The notes beneath the pieces are model-generated. The model was not told where the DNA came from. It ran no database searches and saw only the letters and a list, made by a program, of their open reading frames with translations. This document shows, one piece after another, positions 27,375-36,857 of a stretch of 60,495 nucleotides of DNA; the first letter of the stretch is position 1, and each line of letters opens with the position of its first letter. This DNA is from CAYNWT01 sp964450955 (GTDB lineage: Bacteria > Planctomycetota > Planctomycetia > Planctomycetales > Planctomycetaceae), in contig CAYVFI010000041.1 in assembly GCA_964450955.1 (NCBI GenBank), positions 1 to 60,495 of the forward strand, written 5' to 3'. Both the position numbers and the translations under genes were made by a program.

Positions 27375-28343
27375 CTACCTTCCATCTTTCCGCTGTTGCA
27401 AAACAGCACTCACAGAATGAGACTCGGCTTTAACAACAGTACCTTCAGCATCAAAAAGACTGACCCGCGCTGGCTTGCCGCCTCGCCGCAACCGCGTCAC
27501 AACAGACTCGCGCCGAGTCTTCACCAGGCGGCCAACCATCGATCGCAAGTCTTTGAAGCACCACCGCGTGACCACACTTCGTAGATACACGCCTGCTTCA
27601 CGCGACGAATGTCGAACCCAACTGATTGGCGTTAGCACCACGCTTAGCACCAGTGTGACCCCAACCAATATCCACGCCAACGTCGCCGATCGTAATCCCG
27701 TCGCGACCAGCCCGAACTCTTTCCTTGACTCATACCCGTCGCGTAACGGCACGTATTGCAAAAGCAGAAACGCGGCCAGTAATGCCAGCAATATTCTTAA
27801 CAGACATGTCATGAATTCCTCAGCCCGAACCGTCTTCGCAGACCGTTCTTCCATCCGCGAATTCAATCGAGCTTTCTTTGTCAAATTATCTTCCGGGCCG
27901 CCCGTGAAGACAGACATCAGAAAACCCAGCGACTCCCGGACCGTCTCTGTGATCGACAACAGTGAGTACGGCAAAACAGGCGCCGTCAGACAAAGGTATC
28001 GACAGCTCGAAATCAGAAACACAATGCTGGCCGCCGCCAATAATGATTCCTGCCCTGAGAACTCACCAACCGTTCTGATTGCTCGTTCTTCATCACGAAA
28101 TAGAAACGCCAGCGTTGCAAAGTAAATCGGACCGACCAGCCACATGCGGGTCAATAACATCACCACGACCAGAAAACCCAGCACCAACGCCGTCCAGTCA
28201 CGCCCCGCATCCAGCAGCGTCAGTCCAATCCATCCGGAAGACAACAGCGCTGCAACCGCGTAGATTCCAGCGTTTAATTCAATCGCCGGGCGGACTGTCT
28301 CAGCATCGCGCGCAGCCTGGGTGTCCCGTGCAGGTGATGTCAT
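27375..28343 (-). CDS. Multi-pass membrane protein of the DUF58 operon
   Basis: A 322-residue protein whose ATG overlaps the DUF58 stop by 4 bases (ATGA). It has about five or six hydrophobic segments (GIYAVAALLSSGWIGLTLL, ALVLGFLVVVMLLTRMWLVG, LLAAASIVFLISSCRYLC, LLRILLALLAAFLLL, LAWILVGVTLVLSVVLTPISWV), a charged loop near 150-185 and a basic cytosolic tail. No family is recognised. Placement with a DUF58 protein suggests it belongs to the membrane part of that system. Whether MoxR or transglutaminase genes exist elsewhere cannot be seen. Confidence 0.75.
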   Translation of the reverse strand: MTSPARDTQAARDAETVRPAIELNAGIYAVAALLSSGWIGLTLLDAGRDWTALVLGFLVVVMLLTRMWLVGPIYFATLAFLFRDEERAIRTVGEFSGQESLLAAASIVFLISSCRYLCLTAPVLPYSLLSITETVRESLGFLMSVFTGGPEDNLTKKARLNSRMEERSAKTVRAEEFMTCLLRILLALLAAFLLLQYVPLRDGYESRKEFGLVATGLRSATLAWILVGVTLVLSVVLTPISWVRHSSREAGVYLRSVVTRWCFKDLRSMVGRLVKTRRESVVTRLRRGGKPARVSLFDAEGTVVKAESHSVSAVLQQRKDGR

Positions 28344-30205
28344 CGCGTTCCCACCATTGAGGTTCGGCCGTCCTTAGCCAGCCCTGCTTCGGCAAGCACC
28401 ATTCGAATGGACTTCCCTTCAGAAGCCATCGCAAACGGAACCTGTAATCGCCGAAACTCAGTCCGCAACGCTTCGGCCGCTCCATCAAGTCGCAACTGTT
28501 CTGCTTTGCGAGTTATCTCAATCACGTCCTGGGGCAACGCCGCCAGCTTTTCCTTAGACACTGGCGCCGGCCACGGACAAATTACCACGACTCGATGATG
28601 CCGCGCTCTGGCCACCCGGACTGCATCAATTAATCGGCCCAGCTTACCGGCATGATCAAGCAGGTCAGCAATCAAAACGAAGACTTCGTTATCTCGAGCC
28701 AATGCCACCGAACGCGTCAGCGAATCTGCCAGAACTCCCAACCGGCCCTGCCCCGCCGCGATGTTGGCACCGTGAGCGTTAAAGGCAGCGTCCGTCCACG
28801 GAGCACCAATGCGGTTCAGAAACTTGTAAATGAATTTCGCCATCACTGCGTCATCCAAAGCCAATCGCACAGTGGCGTCAGCCGGCAGTTCAAACAGTTC
28901 CGCCAGGACAACCGCAAACCGCAACCGTCGTTTCAAAATTGCACGTTTGCCAATCGAAAACATCTCCTTCACCAGCACCAGCAAAGCGCCAAGCACAATG
29001 ATTGATCCTGCAACCCGAGCAGACGCGACCGCCCACCAGGCCCACGATCCAAACTGAAACGAACCAATCAACAGCAGCAGTCCAATAGGCAACAGTAGTA
29101 ACAATGTCTTCAGCGCGGAGTCCGGCTTTGAGATTAGAAAAAACGGAACACGATTTACGTCGCTTTCCAGCAATTCCGGGTACAGATCTTCGCACGCCGT
29201 CCACGCCTGATCCATAAGCTTCGTCGAGAACGCAACCGGGCCCGGTTCCTTCAGGAACGATCGTTCCGCCAGGGCGTCCAGAATCCGAAACAGATGCCGT
29301 TCGCCGCTTCCATGTTTCAACAGTTTCGTTTCATGGTCGTCGTACATTACCAGGCCAACCGGATCTCGATCAGCCATCACCGACTTCGCCAATGTCGCCG
29401 TCGTCGCAATTGCCGAATCGATAGCTCGATGCCCCGGCAACCCAACTCGAGCTCCGGCAGATCCGTCAACAAACAACGTCACGCGAACTGGAACTTCGCT
29501 CTCGTACTGACGCGTCATTAACGTGCCTTTGCGCGCCGACACTTTCCACGCGATTGATTTTGGCGGATCGCCCGGCACGTACTCGCGAAGTTCCAGCAAC
29601 TCCGGCCCCGATCCGGCTCGCAGGAACCGGTGCATCCCGGGCGGCATCAGTGAGTTGTGACGCTTGTTCATCGGCGGCATGGGATCCGCCTGCATGCACG
29701 ATGGCAGGACGCGGAACGAATCTTCGCAAGGCAGAAACCGCTGCGTAAAAAACATTCCCTGCAAATCCGACACGCGAGCACAGACTCCCGGTAACACAAA
29801 ACGCCCAGCCGCCCTGGGGACCAGCTGATACACATGTTTTAATTCGCCACGTAAACACGCCTGAACAATGTGCTGGTCGTCTTCGGTTTCTAAACCGACA
29901 GACAAAAAGTCGTGCAATCGCACAAATGGAATCCCGCCGGGAACCCTGGTTGAGACCGTCAGTTCAATCTCAACCGGCCGGTTCATCCACAGCGTTCGCG
30001 GAACATCGCCGCCGTTAAAAGTCCGTTGCACTTCCAGACTACGGCAAACAATCGCCACCCGGCAACGAAACACAAGCCACTCAAACAGCAACCAAATCAA
30101 CGCCGTGAGCCCAACATAGGCCAACAACTCCTGAGATCGAATCACCCCCAGCGCGCAGCCGCATATAGAAAGCAGCACAAGCCATTTTCCGCGATTAGTT
30201 AGCAT
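28340..30205 (-). CDS. DUF58 / von Willebrand factor A-like membrane protein
   Basis: About 621 residues from ATG 30205; the frame is open further upstream but only this start puts a membrane helix pair at the N-terminus. After two helices (about 5-50), beta-rich sequence leads to the DUF58 core LLELREYVPGDPPKSIAWKVSARKG and a vWA start VRVTLFVDGSAGARVG. A second helix pair (LLLLLPIGLLLLIGSF and VAGSIIVLGALLVLV) interrupts the vWA fold, which resumes with VFVLIADLLDHAG and HHRVVVICPWP. DUF58 proteins commonly work with MoxR ATPases in envelope-linked processes. It leads a four-gene minus-strand operon. Confidence 0.85.
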   Translation of the reverse strand: MLTNRGKWLVLLSICGCALGVIRSQELLAYVGLTALIWLLFEWLVFRCRVAIVCRSLEVQRTFNGGDVPRTLWMNRPVEIELTVSTRVPGGIPFVRLHDFLSVGLETEDDQHIVQACLRGELKHVYQLVPRAAGRFVLPGVCARVSDLQGMFFTQRFLPCEDSFRVLPSCMQADPMPPMNKRHNSLMPPGMHRFLRAGSGPELLELREYVPGDPPKSIAWKVSARKGTLMTRQYESEVPVRVTLFVDGSAGARVGLPGHRAIDSAIATTATLAKSVMADRDPVGLVMYDDHETKLLKHGSGERHLFRILDALAERSFLKEPGPVAFSTKLMDQAWTACEDLYPELLESDVNRVPFFLISKPDSALKTLLLLLPIGLLLLIGSFQFGSWAWWAVASARVAGSIIVLGALLVLVKEMFSIGKRAILKRRLRFAVVLAELFELPADATVRLALDDAVMAKFIYKFLNRIGAPWTDAAFNAHGANIAAGQGRLGVLADSLTRSVALARDNEVFVLIADLLDHAGKLGRLIDAVRVARARHHRVVVICPWPAPVSKEKLAALPQDVIEITRKAEQLRLDGAAEALRTEFRRLQVPFAMASEGKSIRMVLAEAGLAKDGRTSMVGTR

Positions 30206-30398
30206 GCAGGCCCCTGTGTTTTGACACCCGACATTGTATGCCAGGGATATAGGTGCAGAACAGTCCCCGGAAACGCCCGGATTGGGCAGAACCGCCAACC
30301 ACGCGCCGGGCCGGCATTTTTTTCGTGTGGCCAATCCAACCCAGCGGCTCACCAGGGGCCAAACAACCAAACACCTGTCCGACGATGTCAAACGGCTC

Positions 30399-31667
30399 AT
30401 GGTTGCGTTCAAACCACGAACCCACGACGCTGTCTGCATGAGAATTGCAAAGGACGGAATTCGATCCATCGTACGAGTCGGCTTCGACGGGCGCGTCTTT
30501 AAGACATTCCGTGGCACAGACGCCGATAAGCGGTTCGCCAATGAAATACGCGTGCTGAAAGTCCTTGAAGAACGCGGCTGCGACTACGTTCCGCAATTGC
30601 TGGATTCAGACGAAGCTACGCTCACCATCACAACCACCAACTGTGGCAAACCGGTGGAATCAATCAGTAAGCTGAAGTGCGAGCAGCTATTCGCCGAACT
30701 CAAGGAAGATTTTGGTGTCGTTCACGACGATCCGTTCGATCGCAACGTGACCTACCACGCGCGTATGGGTCGCTTCTGTATTATCGACTTCGAATTGGCC
30801 GAGATTCTGGAATGGAACGGAACCGCTCCGCCCGGAACCGATTCCGAGTTGCTGCTTTCATGGTTCGGAATGACCGTTGAAGGTGTTCGAAAAAAAGGCA
30901 ACGAAGACGCACTGGCTGCCTTCGCCGCTGAAGCCGGTAACGCCAGAGAACTGCAGCTGCACGACCAGTTAAATATCGCCAACGAAGGCGTCATCCTGGC
31001 CGTGAGCGACGGCATGGGCGGCGTGACCGGTGGCGGCTACGCCAGCAATCTGGTGGTCAACGAACTCACGCGATTCCTGCCCGCGCAAATGGGATCACTA
31101 CACACCGCGGCGGACCCGCACGCTCACCTGGAAAGCGCGGTGCTGCAGTTAAACGAATTCATCAATCGGGTTGCTGAATCAACACCCGGCGTTGAAGGCA
31201 TGGGAGCCACACTGGTCTGCGGCCTGTTCTCACGCCGCCAACTTCATTTCGCCCACGTCGGCGACAGTCGAATTTATTGCTTCCACGACGGCAACTTCGA
31301 ACAACTGACCTACGACGACTCACGAGTCGGCCGGATGTTTCGCAAAGGCGAAATCAACGAACGCGAAGCCCGCAACCACCCCGCGCGTAACAGTCTTGAA
31401 CAAGTCATCGGCAACAAGAATCTGGAAATTAAACCGCAGATTGCCAGCCAGCATCTTAAGCCAGGCATGTGGTTTGTCTTTTGCAGTGACGGAGTCGTTG
31501 ACGGACTGTGGAATAGTCGCATCGAACGTGAACTTGCGAAAAGCGAAGCGGACGGCCGCACGATCCGGGAAACGGCCGAGGTGCTCATGAAAGAAGCCGT
31601 GGATATCGCCGGCAAGGACGATACCACCCTTTTCGTCGCTCGCGTTTCAGGCACTGGTCCGAATTGA
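30399..31667 (+). CDS. Fusion of a small kinase-like domain with a PP2C protein phosphatase
   Basis: About 422 residues from ATG 30399; ATG 30438 is an alternative and the frame opens further upstream. Residues about 20-140 look like a compact lipopolysaccharide/RIO/APH-type kinase: FKTF lysine (35), glutamate in ANEIRVL (49), HDDPFDRN (109-116) and IDFE (129-132), all catalytic positions kept. From about 155 a full PPM/PP2C phosphatase follows: NEDAL, SDGMGG, HVGDSRIY, FCSDGVVDGLW and GKDDTTLFVA, with the metal-binding aspartates intact. Kinase and phosphatase on one chain suggests a reversible phosphorylation switch. It is divergent from the DUF58 operon. Confidence 0.85.
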   Translation: MVAFKPRTHDAVCMRIAKDGIRSIVRVGFDGRVFKTFRGTDADKRFANEIRVLKVLEERGCDYVPQLLDSDEATLTITTTNCGKPVESISKLKCEQLFAELKEDFGVVHDDPFDRNVTYHARMGRFCIIDFELAEILEWNGTAPPGTDSELLLSWFGMTVEGVRKKGNEDALAAFAAEAGNARELQLHDQLNIANEGVILAVSDGMGGVTGGGYASNLVVNELTRFLPAQMGSLHTAADPHAHLESAVLQLNEFINRVAESTPGVEGMGATLVCGLFSRRQLHFAHVGDSRIYCFHDGNFEQLTYDDSRVGRMFRKGEINEREARNHPARNSLEQVIGNKNLEIKPQIASQHLKPGMWFVFCSDGVVDGLWNSRIERELAKSEADGRTIRETAEVLMKEAVDIAGKDDTTLFVARVSGTGPN

Positions 31668-31885
31668 TCGGCTAACCAATCAGCATAGGCCGTATCACCG
31701 ATTCGTTATCGACACGTTAGACTGCCTGACCCCCAAATCCCAGCCGTCGATCACGCTGTAGCTGTGTTGTCGCAGAGTCCGGCATTCAGACCGTACCGGT
31801 TTAAGCCGATGACAGTTGCCGGGCCCCTTACTGCAATGCTGTTCTACTTTGCTGGAACACGATCGCTACGAACCGGCGTTACGGC

Positions 31886-32647
31886 ATGAGTCTTCTCACG
31901 AAACATCAGCGGTCAACCCAACGCTTCAATCAACAACGGACTGGTACCGTTTCGATTGAACTTGTGTTGATATCAACCATTGCCGTTCTCGGCCTGATCG
32001 CCGGCGCGAGTGCGATTCGAGACGCAGTGTTATCTGAGTTAGCCGATTTTTCCGGGGCAACGCAAAACCTGAACCAGTCGCTGGTTTACAGCGGAGTGAC
32101 CAGCAGTTCGACATCGACGGCCGGCGCTAATTTCGTCGATAATTCAGACTTCTGTGATGATGATGAAGACCCGGCCGGCGAGTTTGAAGCTGGCATCGTA
32201 CTTTCATCACCAATCCAGGAAGGAGATGTGGTCGCGACTCCCAGCGGGGATGACGGCGGCGGTGGTGACGGAGGCGGTGGCGATGACGGAGGCGGCGGCG
32301 GCGATGGCGGTGGCGGCGATCTCGGTACGCCGGCTGACGGAACTCTCGTTTCAGACAACTTCCAGGACGGCAATGGAAATGCACCGTTCAACCTGCAGGT
32401 TCGCAATACGACGAACACAGCCACGCCGTGGAGAGCCGTTATTCCCGCGGCTCCCTACGCAACGATTCCCGGCTTAACCGCAGGCCCTTACACACTGGTC
32501 ACGACTCCCAATGGCGATGGAACGTTTCAGCATGTCTTCACCGGCACCAGCGACCTTGGCGCGTTTCAAAACGTGACGATCCAGGGCGGATTGCCCTCGC
32601 CACCTGGCGTGGGCGGCGCGGGGAACCTGGACCTGTTCATCCCGTAG
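31886..32647 (+). CDS. Pilin-like exported protein with Gly/Asp repeat
   Basis: A 253-residue protein of unknown function. The N-terminus has a class III (prepilin-type) signal: G followed by TVSIE with glutamate at +5, then a hydrophobic helix (LVLISTIAVLGLIAGA), like Flp/TadE pseudopilins. An acidic region follows, then a low-complexity Gly/Asp tract (about residues 122-145, DGGGG units), and a C-terminal beta-rich part (VSDNFQDGNGN, LTAGPYTLVTTPNGDGT) that may be an extracellular domain. It lies 218 bp after the kinase/phosphatase gene. No Tad machinery is in the window. Confidence 0.7.
   Translation: MSLLTKHQRSTQRFNQQRTGTVSIELVLISTIAVLGLIAGASAIRDAVLSELADFSGATQNLNQSLVYSGVTSSSTSTAGANFVDNSDFCDDDEDPAGEFEAGIVLSSPIQEGDVVATPSGDDGGGGDGGGGDDGGGGGDGGGGDLGTPADGTLVSDNFQDGNGNAPFNLQVRNTTNTATPWRAVIPAAPYATIPGLTAGPYTLVTTPNGDGTFQHVFTGTSDLGAFQNVTIQGGLPSPPGVGGAGNLDLFIP
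32249..32320 (+). repeat. GGN-type low-complexity tract inside the pilin-like gene
   Basis: Reiterated gat/gac-ggc-ggt codons encode DGGGG-like units. The DNA is a short imperfect tandem repeat likely to be length-variable between strains. Confidence 0.8.
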
Positions 32648-32666
32648 GCGAAAAGGGAACCCAGCG

Positions 32667-33290
32667 TTACAGCTCAATCACAAACGGTGGTTTTAACCTG
32701 TCGTCCCGCTGCAGAGCCGCGTTACAAAACGTGAGTTCCGGCGACGCGTCCTGAACGCCATAGCTGGCGTGAATGTGCCCAAAACAGTGCAGCTTCAACT
32801 GCGTCAGCTCGTCCACACGATGCCGCAAGTGCGGGCAGCCCTGTGAGTCCGTCGTGCGCGGCTTGTCCAGAATTCCAAACGGCGGTGTGTGTGTCATCAG
32901 CACATTGGTATCGTCCGGAATGAGTCCCCACTTTTCCTGCAACTCCGAATCGGACTTGTAATACCCCCACCCCTGCAACCGCGGAATCCAAGGCGCGCCG
33001 TAGAATTTTAGTCCGCCGAATTCGATGGATTCGTCCGTCAGGTAGACCGCGTTCTCAAACACGTCCTCGTCGTGTTCTTCCCGATCCTGAGCCGCGATGT
33101 CGTGGTTGCCACCAATGGCAAGGATGAGTTCGAACTGCTGCCGTCCGAACCAATCGTCCATCGCATCCACGTCGCTGTCGTTGGGACGGAACCCATCACA
33201 GAAGTCACCGCAATGAACCAGCACGTCGCCCGACAAAACCCCAAGCTGCTCATGCAGACAATGGGTGTCACTCACAATCACAATTCGCAA
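32667..33290 (-). CDS. Metallophosphoesterase (calcineurin-like)
   Basis: A 207-residue calcineurin-like phosphoesterase. The dinuclear metal motifs are complete: SDTH (D8, H10), HCGDFCD (D29), GGNHD (61-64), the MTHTPP strand and GHIHASYG (HxH) near 175. It resembles bacterial members of the MPPED1/MPPED2 and UDP-2,3-diacylglucosamine hydrolase groups; the substrate is not determinable. The start is TTG at 33290; an internal GTG would shorten it by a few residues and lose little. It sits 54 bp after the PVC-type cytochrome gene on the same strand. Confidence 0.9.
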   Translation of the reverse strand: MRIVIVSDTHCLHEQLGVLSGDVLVHCGDFCDGFRPNDSDVDAMDDWFGRQQFELILAIGGNHDIAAQDREEHDEDVFENAVYLTDESIEFGGLKFYGAPWIPRLQGWGYYKSDSELQEKWGLIPDDTNVLMTHTPPFGILDKPRTTDSQGCPHLRHRVDELTQLKLHCFGHIHASYGVQDASPELTFCNAALQRDDRLKPPFVIEL

Positions 33291-33344
33291 AAGAACGCTT
33301 TCACCAAAGCAAAATCAACAAACCAACCAGCGCCGCATACAGCA

Positions 33345-36341
33345 TCACGGCCGCGTCCCCAACCGTAGGTACCCAAACAAATCCACAACCTGCTGATCAG
33401 TCAGCCCCTTCAGCAAGCCCTCCGGCATCAGCGATTGCGATGTTTGCTTTCTGTCTTCGATGTCTGATTTTGAAATGGTCCGTTTCGCTTTGTCGGTCTG
33501 CAAAGTGATAGTCCGATCGTCCTCCGCGACAACCACGCCGCTTAGACTCCGGCCATCTTCTGTCACGATAATCGACGCTCGAAAACTCGTGGCAACCGAC
33601 GCGCTGGGGTCAACAATGTTCTCCAACAGATAGTTGAGATTCGAACGGTTCGAACCCGTCAAATCCGGGCCAATGTTTCCGCCCTCCCCAAACATCACGT
33701 GGCAACTCGCACAGTTCTTCTTAAACAGCGCCTGCCCTTTCACCGCATCGGGTTCAGCGTTTGTCGCCGAAACCGTCTTCCGGACAGAGTCCATCATCGC
33801 CCGACGCTCCGCAGAACTTTCACGCACATCGCCCCACACCTTCGTCAGCTTCGCCGACAATTTCTCATCACCAAGACCACGCACCTGCCGAGCGTGAAAA
33901 GCCGAAATCGCAGACTTCGCGACCCGTCCGTTTGCCACCGCATCCAACAACTTACCCGCATTCGCGCGTCGAGTGACAAGGGTGTCAATGGCGGCCGCTT
34001 TGTCTTCGGGTGACAACCGGCGATACACATTCAACACAACATTGGCCACACGCACATCATCACACACAGCCATCGCGCGAACCGCAGCGCCCCCGGTCAC
34101 GCGATCGTTAACCATCGGCTTGAGAACCTCAAACAAGTCGTCTGGTCGAGCATTCGCCAGCACACCGACGGCAGCAATCCGAGCATCATCAGCCGCGCCC
34201 CGATCTCGCGCGATGCGTTTGACGTCATCAAGAGCTCGCCCGTTGCCAAACACAACACCTATCTCTCTCACAGCCTTGCCCGTCAGTGTGTTCTTTGACG
34301 CCACCGCTGCGTACGCGTTCCAACCGGCGGGGGCTTTCGCTTTCCGAACACCACGTAGCGAATCAGAAATCCCGCTTAGCAGATCCGACTGAACCTTAGG
34401 CTTAGCACTTCCAAGAGCCGCAATCAGCGGATCCATTGTCGCAGCATCACCAATCTCAACAGCCAACCGTCGCGCGATGAACTGTCGAACCAATGGAATC
34501 TGACTGCTTATCGCCAGGTCTACGGCCTTCTTTGGAAACGCGGTGACAGCGGGTTCGATGCCATACCAAATCATCAGCGGCTGCATGCGATCGCTTGCGT
34601 CTTGCGGATAGTGGACCAGATCAATCGCGACATCAAACCGGTTCTTAAGCGGCATGCGGTTCATCGCGGAAGCCAGATACAGCCGAACCAAACCCGACTT
34701 TTCGAATTCCGCCTGATAAGCAAACGCGTCGATTACTTTCTGTGACAGCTCGCCATGCCGATCACATAACAACCGAACCGCCCACGCGCGAATGTGTTCG
34801 TTCGGGTTGGTCATGTAACTCAACAACCACGCTGCATCCTGATGTCCCACGCAGTACGCACACCACATCGTCCGAAGTTCTTGCTCGACGGTCTTCTCAC
34901 CACCCATCGTCAGCAACTGGTTGACCACTGCAGTCATATCCTTCCCCGACGCCGCCCGCTCCATAAGGATTCGGCGAGCCGCCCGGACGTGCCATTCGTT
35001 GTCCTTGTATAGAGCAAGGGTCGCCAGTTCTTTGTCCGACCGTTGAGACAAATCAACCCGCTGGATGGTGCGCGGCTCTCGTGGCTGTTCGCGCTCGTGC
35101 CACAGCTTGTAAACTCGCCCGGACGAACGATGAACCCCATCGTTTTCGTGGCATTCACCAATGTCCGACCAATCAAGAACATAGACAGCACCATCCGGGC
35201 CGGCTTTCAATTCCACTCCACGAAACCACTGGTCCTTCGTTATGAACACGTCCGGTTCGTGCTTGCCGGTGTAACCGTTCCCATCACGAACCAAGCGTTC
35301 GACGTTCATCCGACGACCATGAAAGTTCAACGTGAAGGCCTTGTCGCGAAAACTGTCCGGCCAATTATTGCCCTGATAAATCATGAAACCTGAGTGAGCG
35401 TGCCCGCCCCCGGCGCGGTCGGTTCCATCGGTCAGTGCCCCCTTCTTGGCGTCATGCCACTTCTCGTCACCAGTGTCCCAATGGAAGTGGTCTGCAGTCT
35501 GTTCGATGACGTCATAGACATACGGGTTGAAGTGCGAACCGTACATGCGGCGGTAGTAAGCTCCGGGCACAACATGCCACAGGTGCCCAATGACCGTGTT
35601 GATCATGAAGAACTCGCCATGCTTGTTGAAATCCATGCCCCAAGAATTCGTTCCGCCTGACGCAACAACCTGAAACTCTTTGCGAACCGGATGGAACCTC
35701 CAAATGCCACACGTCACATTCGTCCGCTGTGACGCCGTTGCACCAGGCTTGCCAACCAGCGACGTCGCTTGAATTCCGTGTCGGCCGTACAACCAACCAT
35801 CCGGCCCCCACATCAGTCCGTTCGCCAGGTTATGACGAATCGTTTCGTGATCAAAGCCGTCCAACAAAACCTCGGGCGGCCCGTCCGGAACGTCGTCCCG
35901 ATCAGCATCCGGAATGAACATCAACTTTGGTGGAGCCAAAACATAGACGCCGCCAAAACCAACCTCGACGCTGGTCGCCTTCACACCCTGATCCCAGAAG
36001 ACAGTGTGCTTGTCCGAAACCCCGTCGCCGGTTGAATCTTCCAGAATCACAATCCGATCGCGCAGGTCGGTGTCGAAGTTCCGCTTGCTCTCCGCATACG
36101 TATTGTTTTCAACAACCCAAAGCCGACCGCGTTCGTCTGTGGTGAACCCGATTGGCTGAGTCAAATTGGGTTCCGACGCAAACACGCTGGCTTTAAACGA
36201 AGCCGGCAGCTCCATCTTCGCCAGCGCTTCGTCAGCCGTCGGAAACGGAATCGTTTCCTTCTGAGAATTGTACGCCGCCTTAGGTTTGTCCTGCGGAACC
36301 GGACACGCCAGAAAACAACAAGCAAGCGCGCAAACAATCAT
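33345..36341 (-). CDS. PVC-type propeller-HEAT-cytochrome c protein
   Basis: About 998 residues. ATG 36341 is chosen because GGAG (36348-36351) precedes it by 6 bases. The N-terminus MIVCALACCFLAC resembles a lipoprotein signal. Then comes a membrane-bound dehydrogenase-type beta-propeller (PIGFTTDERGRLWVVENNTY; NGLMWGPDGWLYGRHG; AGPDGAVYVLDWSDIGECHE), HEAT-like helices from about 470 to 830, and a C-terminal cytochrome c with CASCH plus GNIGPDLTGSNR and a heme-distal SLMPEGL methionine. It is a probable extracytoplasmic oxidoreductase; substrate unknown. Confidence 0.92.
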   Translation of the reverse strand: MIVCALACCFLACPVPQDKPKAAYNSQKETIPFPTADEALAKMELPASFKASVFASEPNLTQPIGFTTDERGRLWVVENNTYAESKRNFDTDLRDRIVILEDSTGDGVSDKHTVFWDQGVKATSVEVGFGGVYVLAPPKLMFIPDADRDDVPDGPPEVLLDGFDHETIRHNLANGLMWGPDGWLYGRHGIQATSLVGKPGATASQRTNVTCGIWRFHPVRKEFQVVASGGTNSWGMDFNKHGEFFMINTVIGHLWHVVPGAYYRRMYGSHFNPYVYDVIEQTADHFHWDTGDEKWHDAKKGALTDGTDRAGGGHAHSGFMIYQGNNWPDSFRDKAFTLNFHGRRMNVERLVRDGNGYTGKHEPDVFITKDQWFRGVELKAGPDGAVYVLDWSDIGECHENDGVHRSSGRVYKLWHEREQPREPRTIQRVDLSQRSDKELATLALYKDNEWHVRAARRILMERAASGKDMTAVVNQLLTMGGEKTVEQELRTMWCAYCVGHQDAAWLLSYMTNPNEHIRAWAVRLLCDRHGELSQKVIDAFAYQAEFEKSGLVRLYLASAMNRMPLKNRFDVAIDLVHYPQDASDRMQPLMIWYGIEPAVTAFPKKAVDLAISSQIPLVRQFIARRLAVEIGDAATMDPLIAALGSAKPKVQSDLLSGISDSLRGVRKAKAPAGWNAYAAVASKNTLTGKAVREIGVVFGNGRALDDVKRIARDRGAADDARIAAVGVLANARPDDLFEVLKPMVNDRVTGGAAVRAMAVCDDVRVANVVLNVYRRLSPEDKAAAIDTLVTRRANAGKLLDAVANGRVAKSAISAFHARQVRGLGDEKLSAKLTKVWGDVRESSAERRAMMDSVRKTVSATNAEPDAVKGQALFKKNCASCHVMFGEGGNIGPDLTGSNRSNLNYLLENIVDPSASVATSFRASIIVTEDGRSLSGVVVAEDDRTITLQTDKAKRTISKSDIEDRKQTSQSLMPEGLLKGLTDQQVVDLFGYLRLGTRP

Positions 36342-36857
36342 TCGTGACTCCAAACATCATCGACACCGTTGGATTTGGAGCCATCATCCTCACCCCGAAT
36401 CCACCGCACAACAGCAGCGCATGGAGTCCGCCAATCATTGGCCACCGCAGTACTTCGGATTCGTGATTCCCACCGGGTTTACCCTGGTGGTTTACTCCCA
36501 GCCTCTAATCGACACGGCTCACCCGGACACCTCCGTGGGACCCGAGCCGCCAGAAACCGTAAATGCCTTGGTTTTTGCTCGCCTACCTACCTGAACAGCT
36601 TGGTGTCTCCAATTGGTGACACTGTCCGGCTCGCCACGCTCCTCAACACATGCATGGCACAGTACTTACGGTAAACTCACCACACACAAGCCCATCCGTG
36701 GCCAAGTTGCATCAATCGACGTAAGGCAAGCCTCCGCCGCCACTTGCGACTGTACAGTTGGTCAATGCCCGGACACCCGAATACAGTTTGAGAGGCCACG
36801 GTTGTTGGCCTGATTCAGTCACGGACGGCTGATCCGTTTCCCGAAACCGGACAGCCA
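36342..36857. other. 516-bp intergenic region
   Basis: This lies between divergent genes and contains their promoters, not located. It has GC-rich inverted repeats: ccaccggg/ccctggtgg near 36470-36492, and a palindrome at 36603-36622 (GTGTC-t-CCAATTGG-t-GACAC). No open frame here resembles a gene. Confidence 0.5.
36603..36622. repeat. 20-bp palindrome in intergenic region
   Basis: GTGTCTCCAATTGGTGACAC reads as an inverted repeat except for one T-T pair flanking the central CCAATTGG. Such a symmetrical site could be bound by a dimeric regulator; it lies 236 bp upstream of the HExxH gene. Confidence 0.45.

Noticed and set aside
32249..32320. Possible CRISPR-like or minisatellite array
   Set aside because: The repeat is an in-frame DGGGG coding tract without spacers, so it is coding low complexity.
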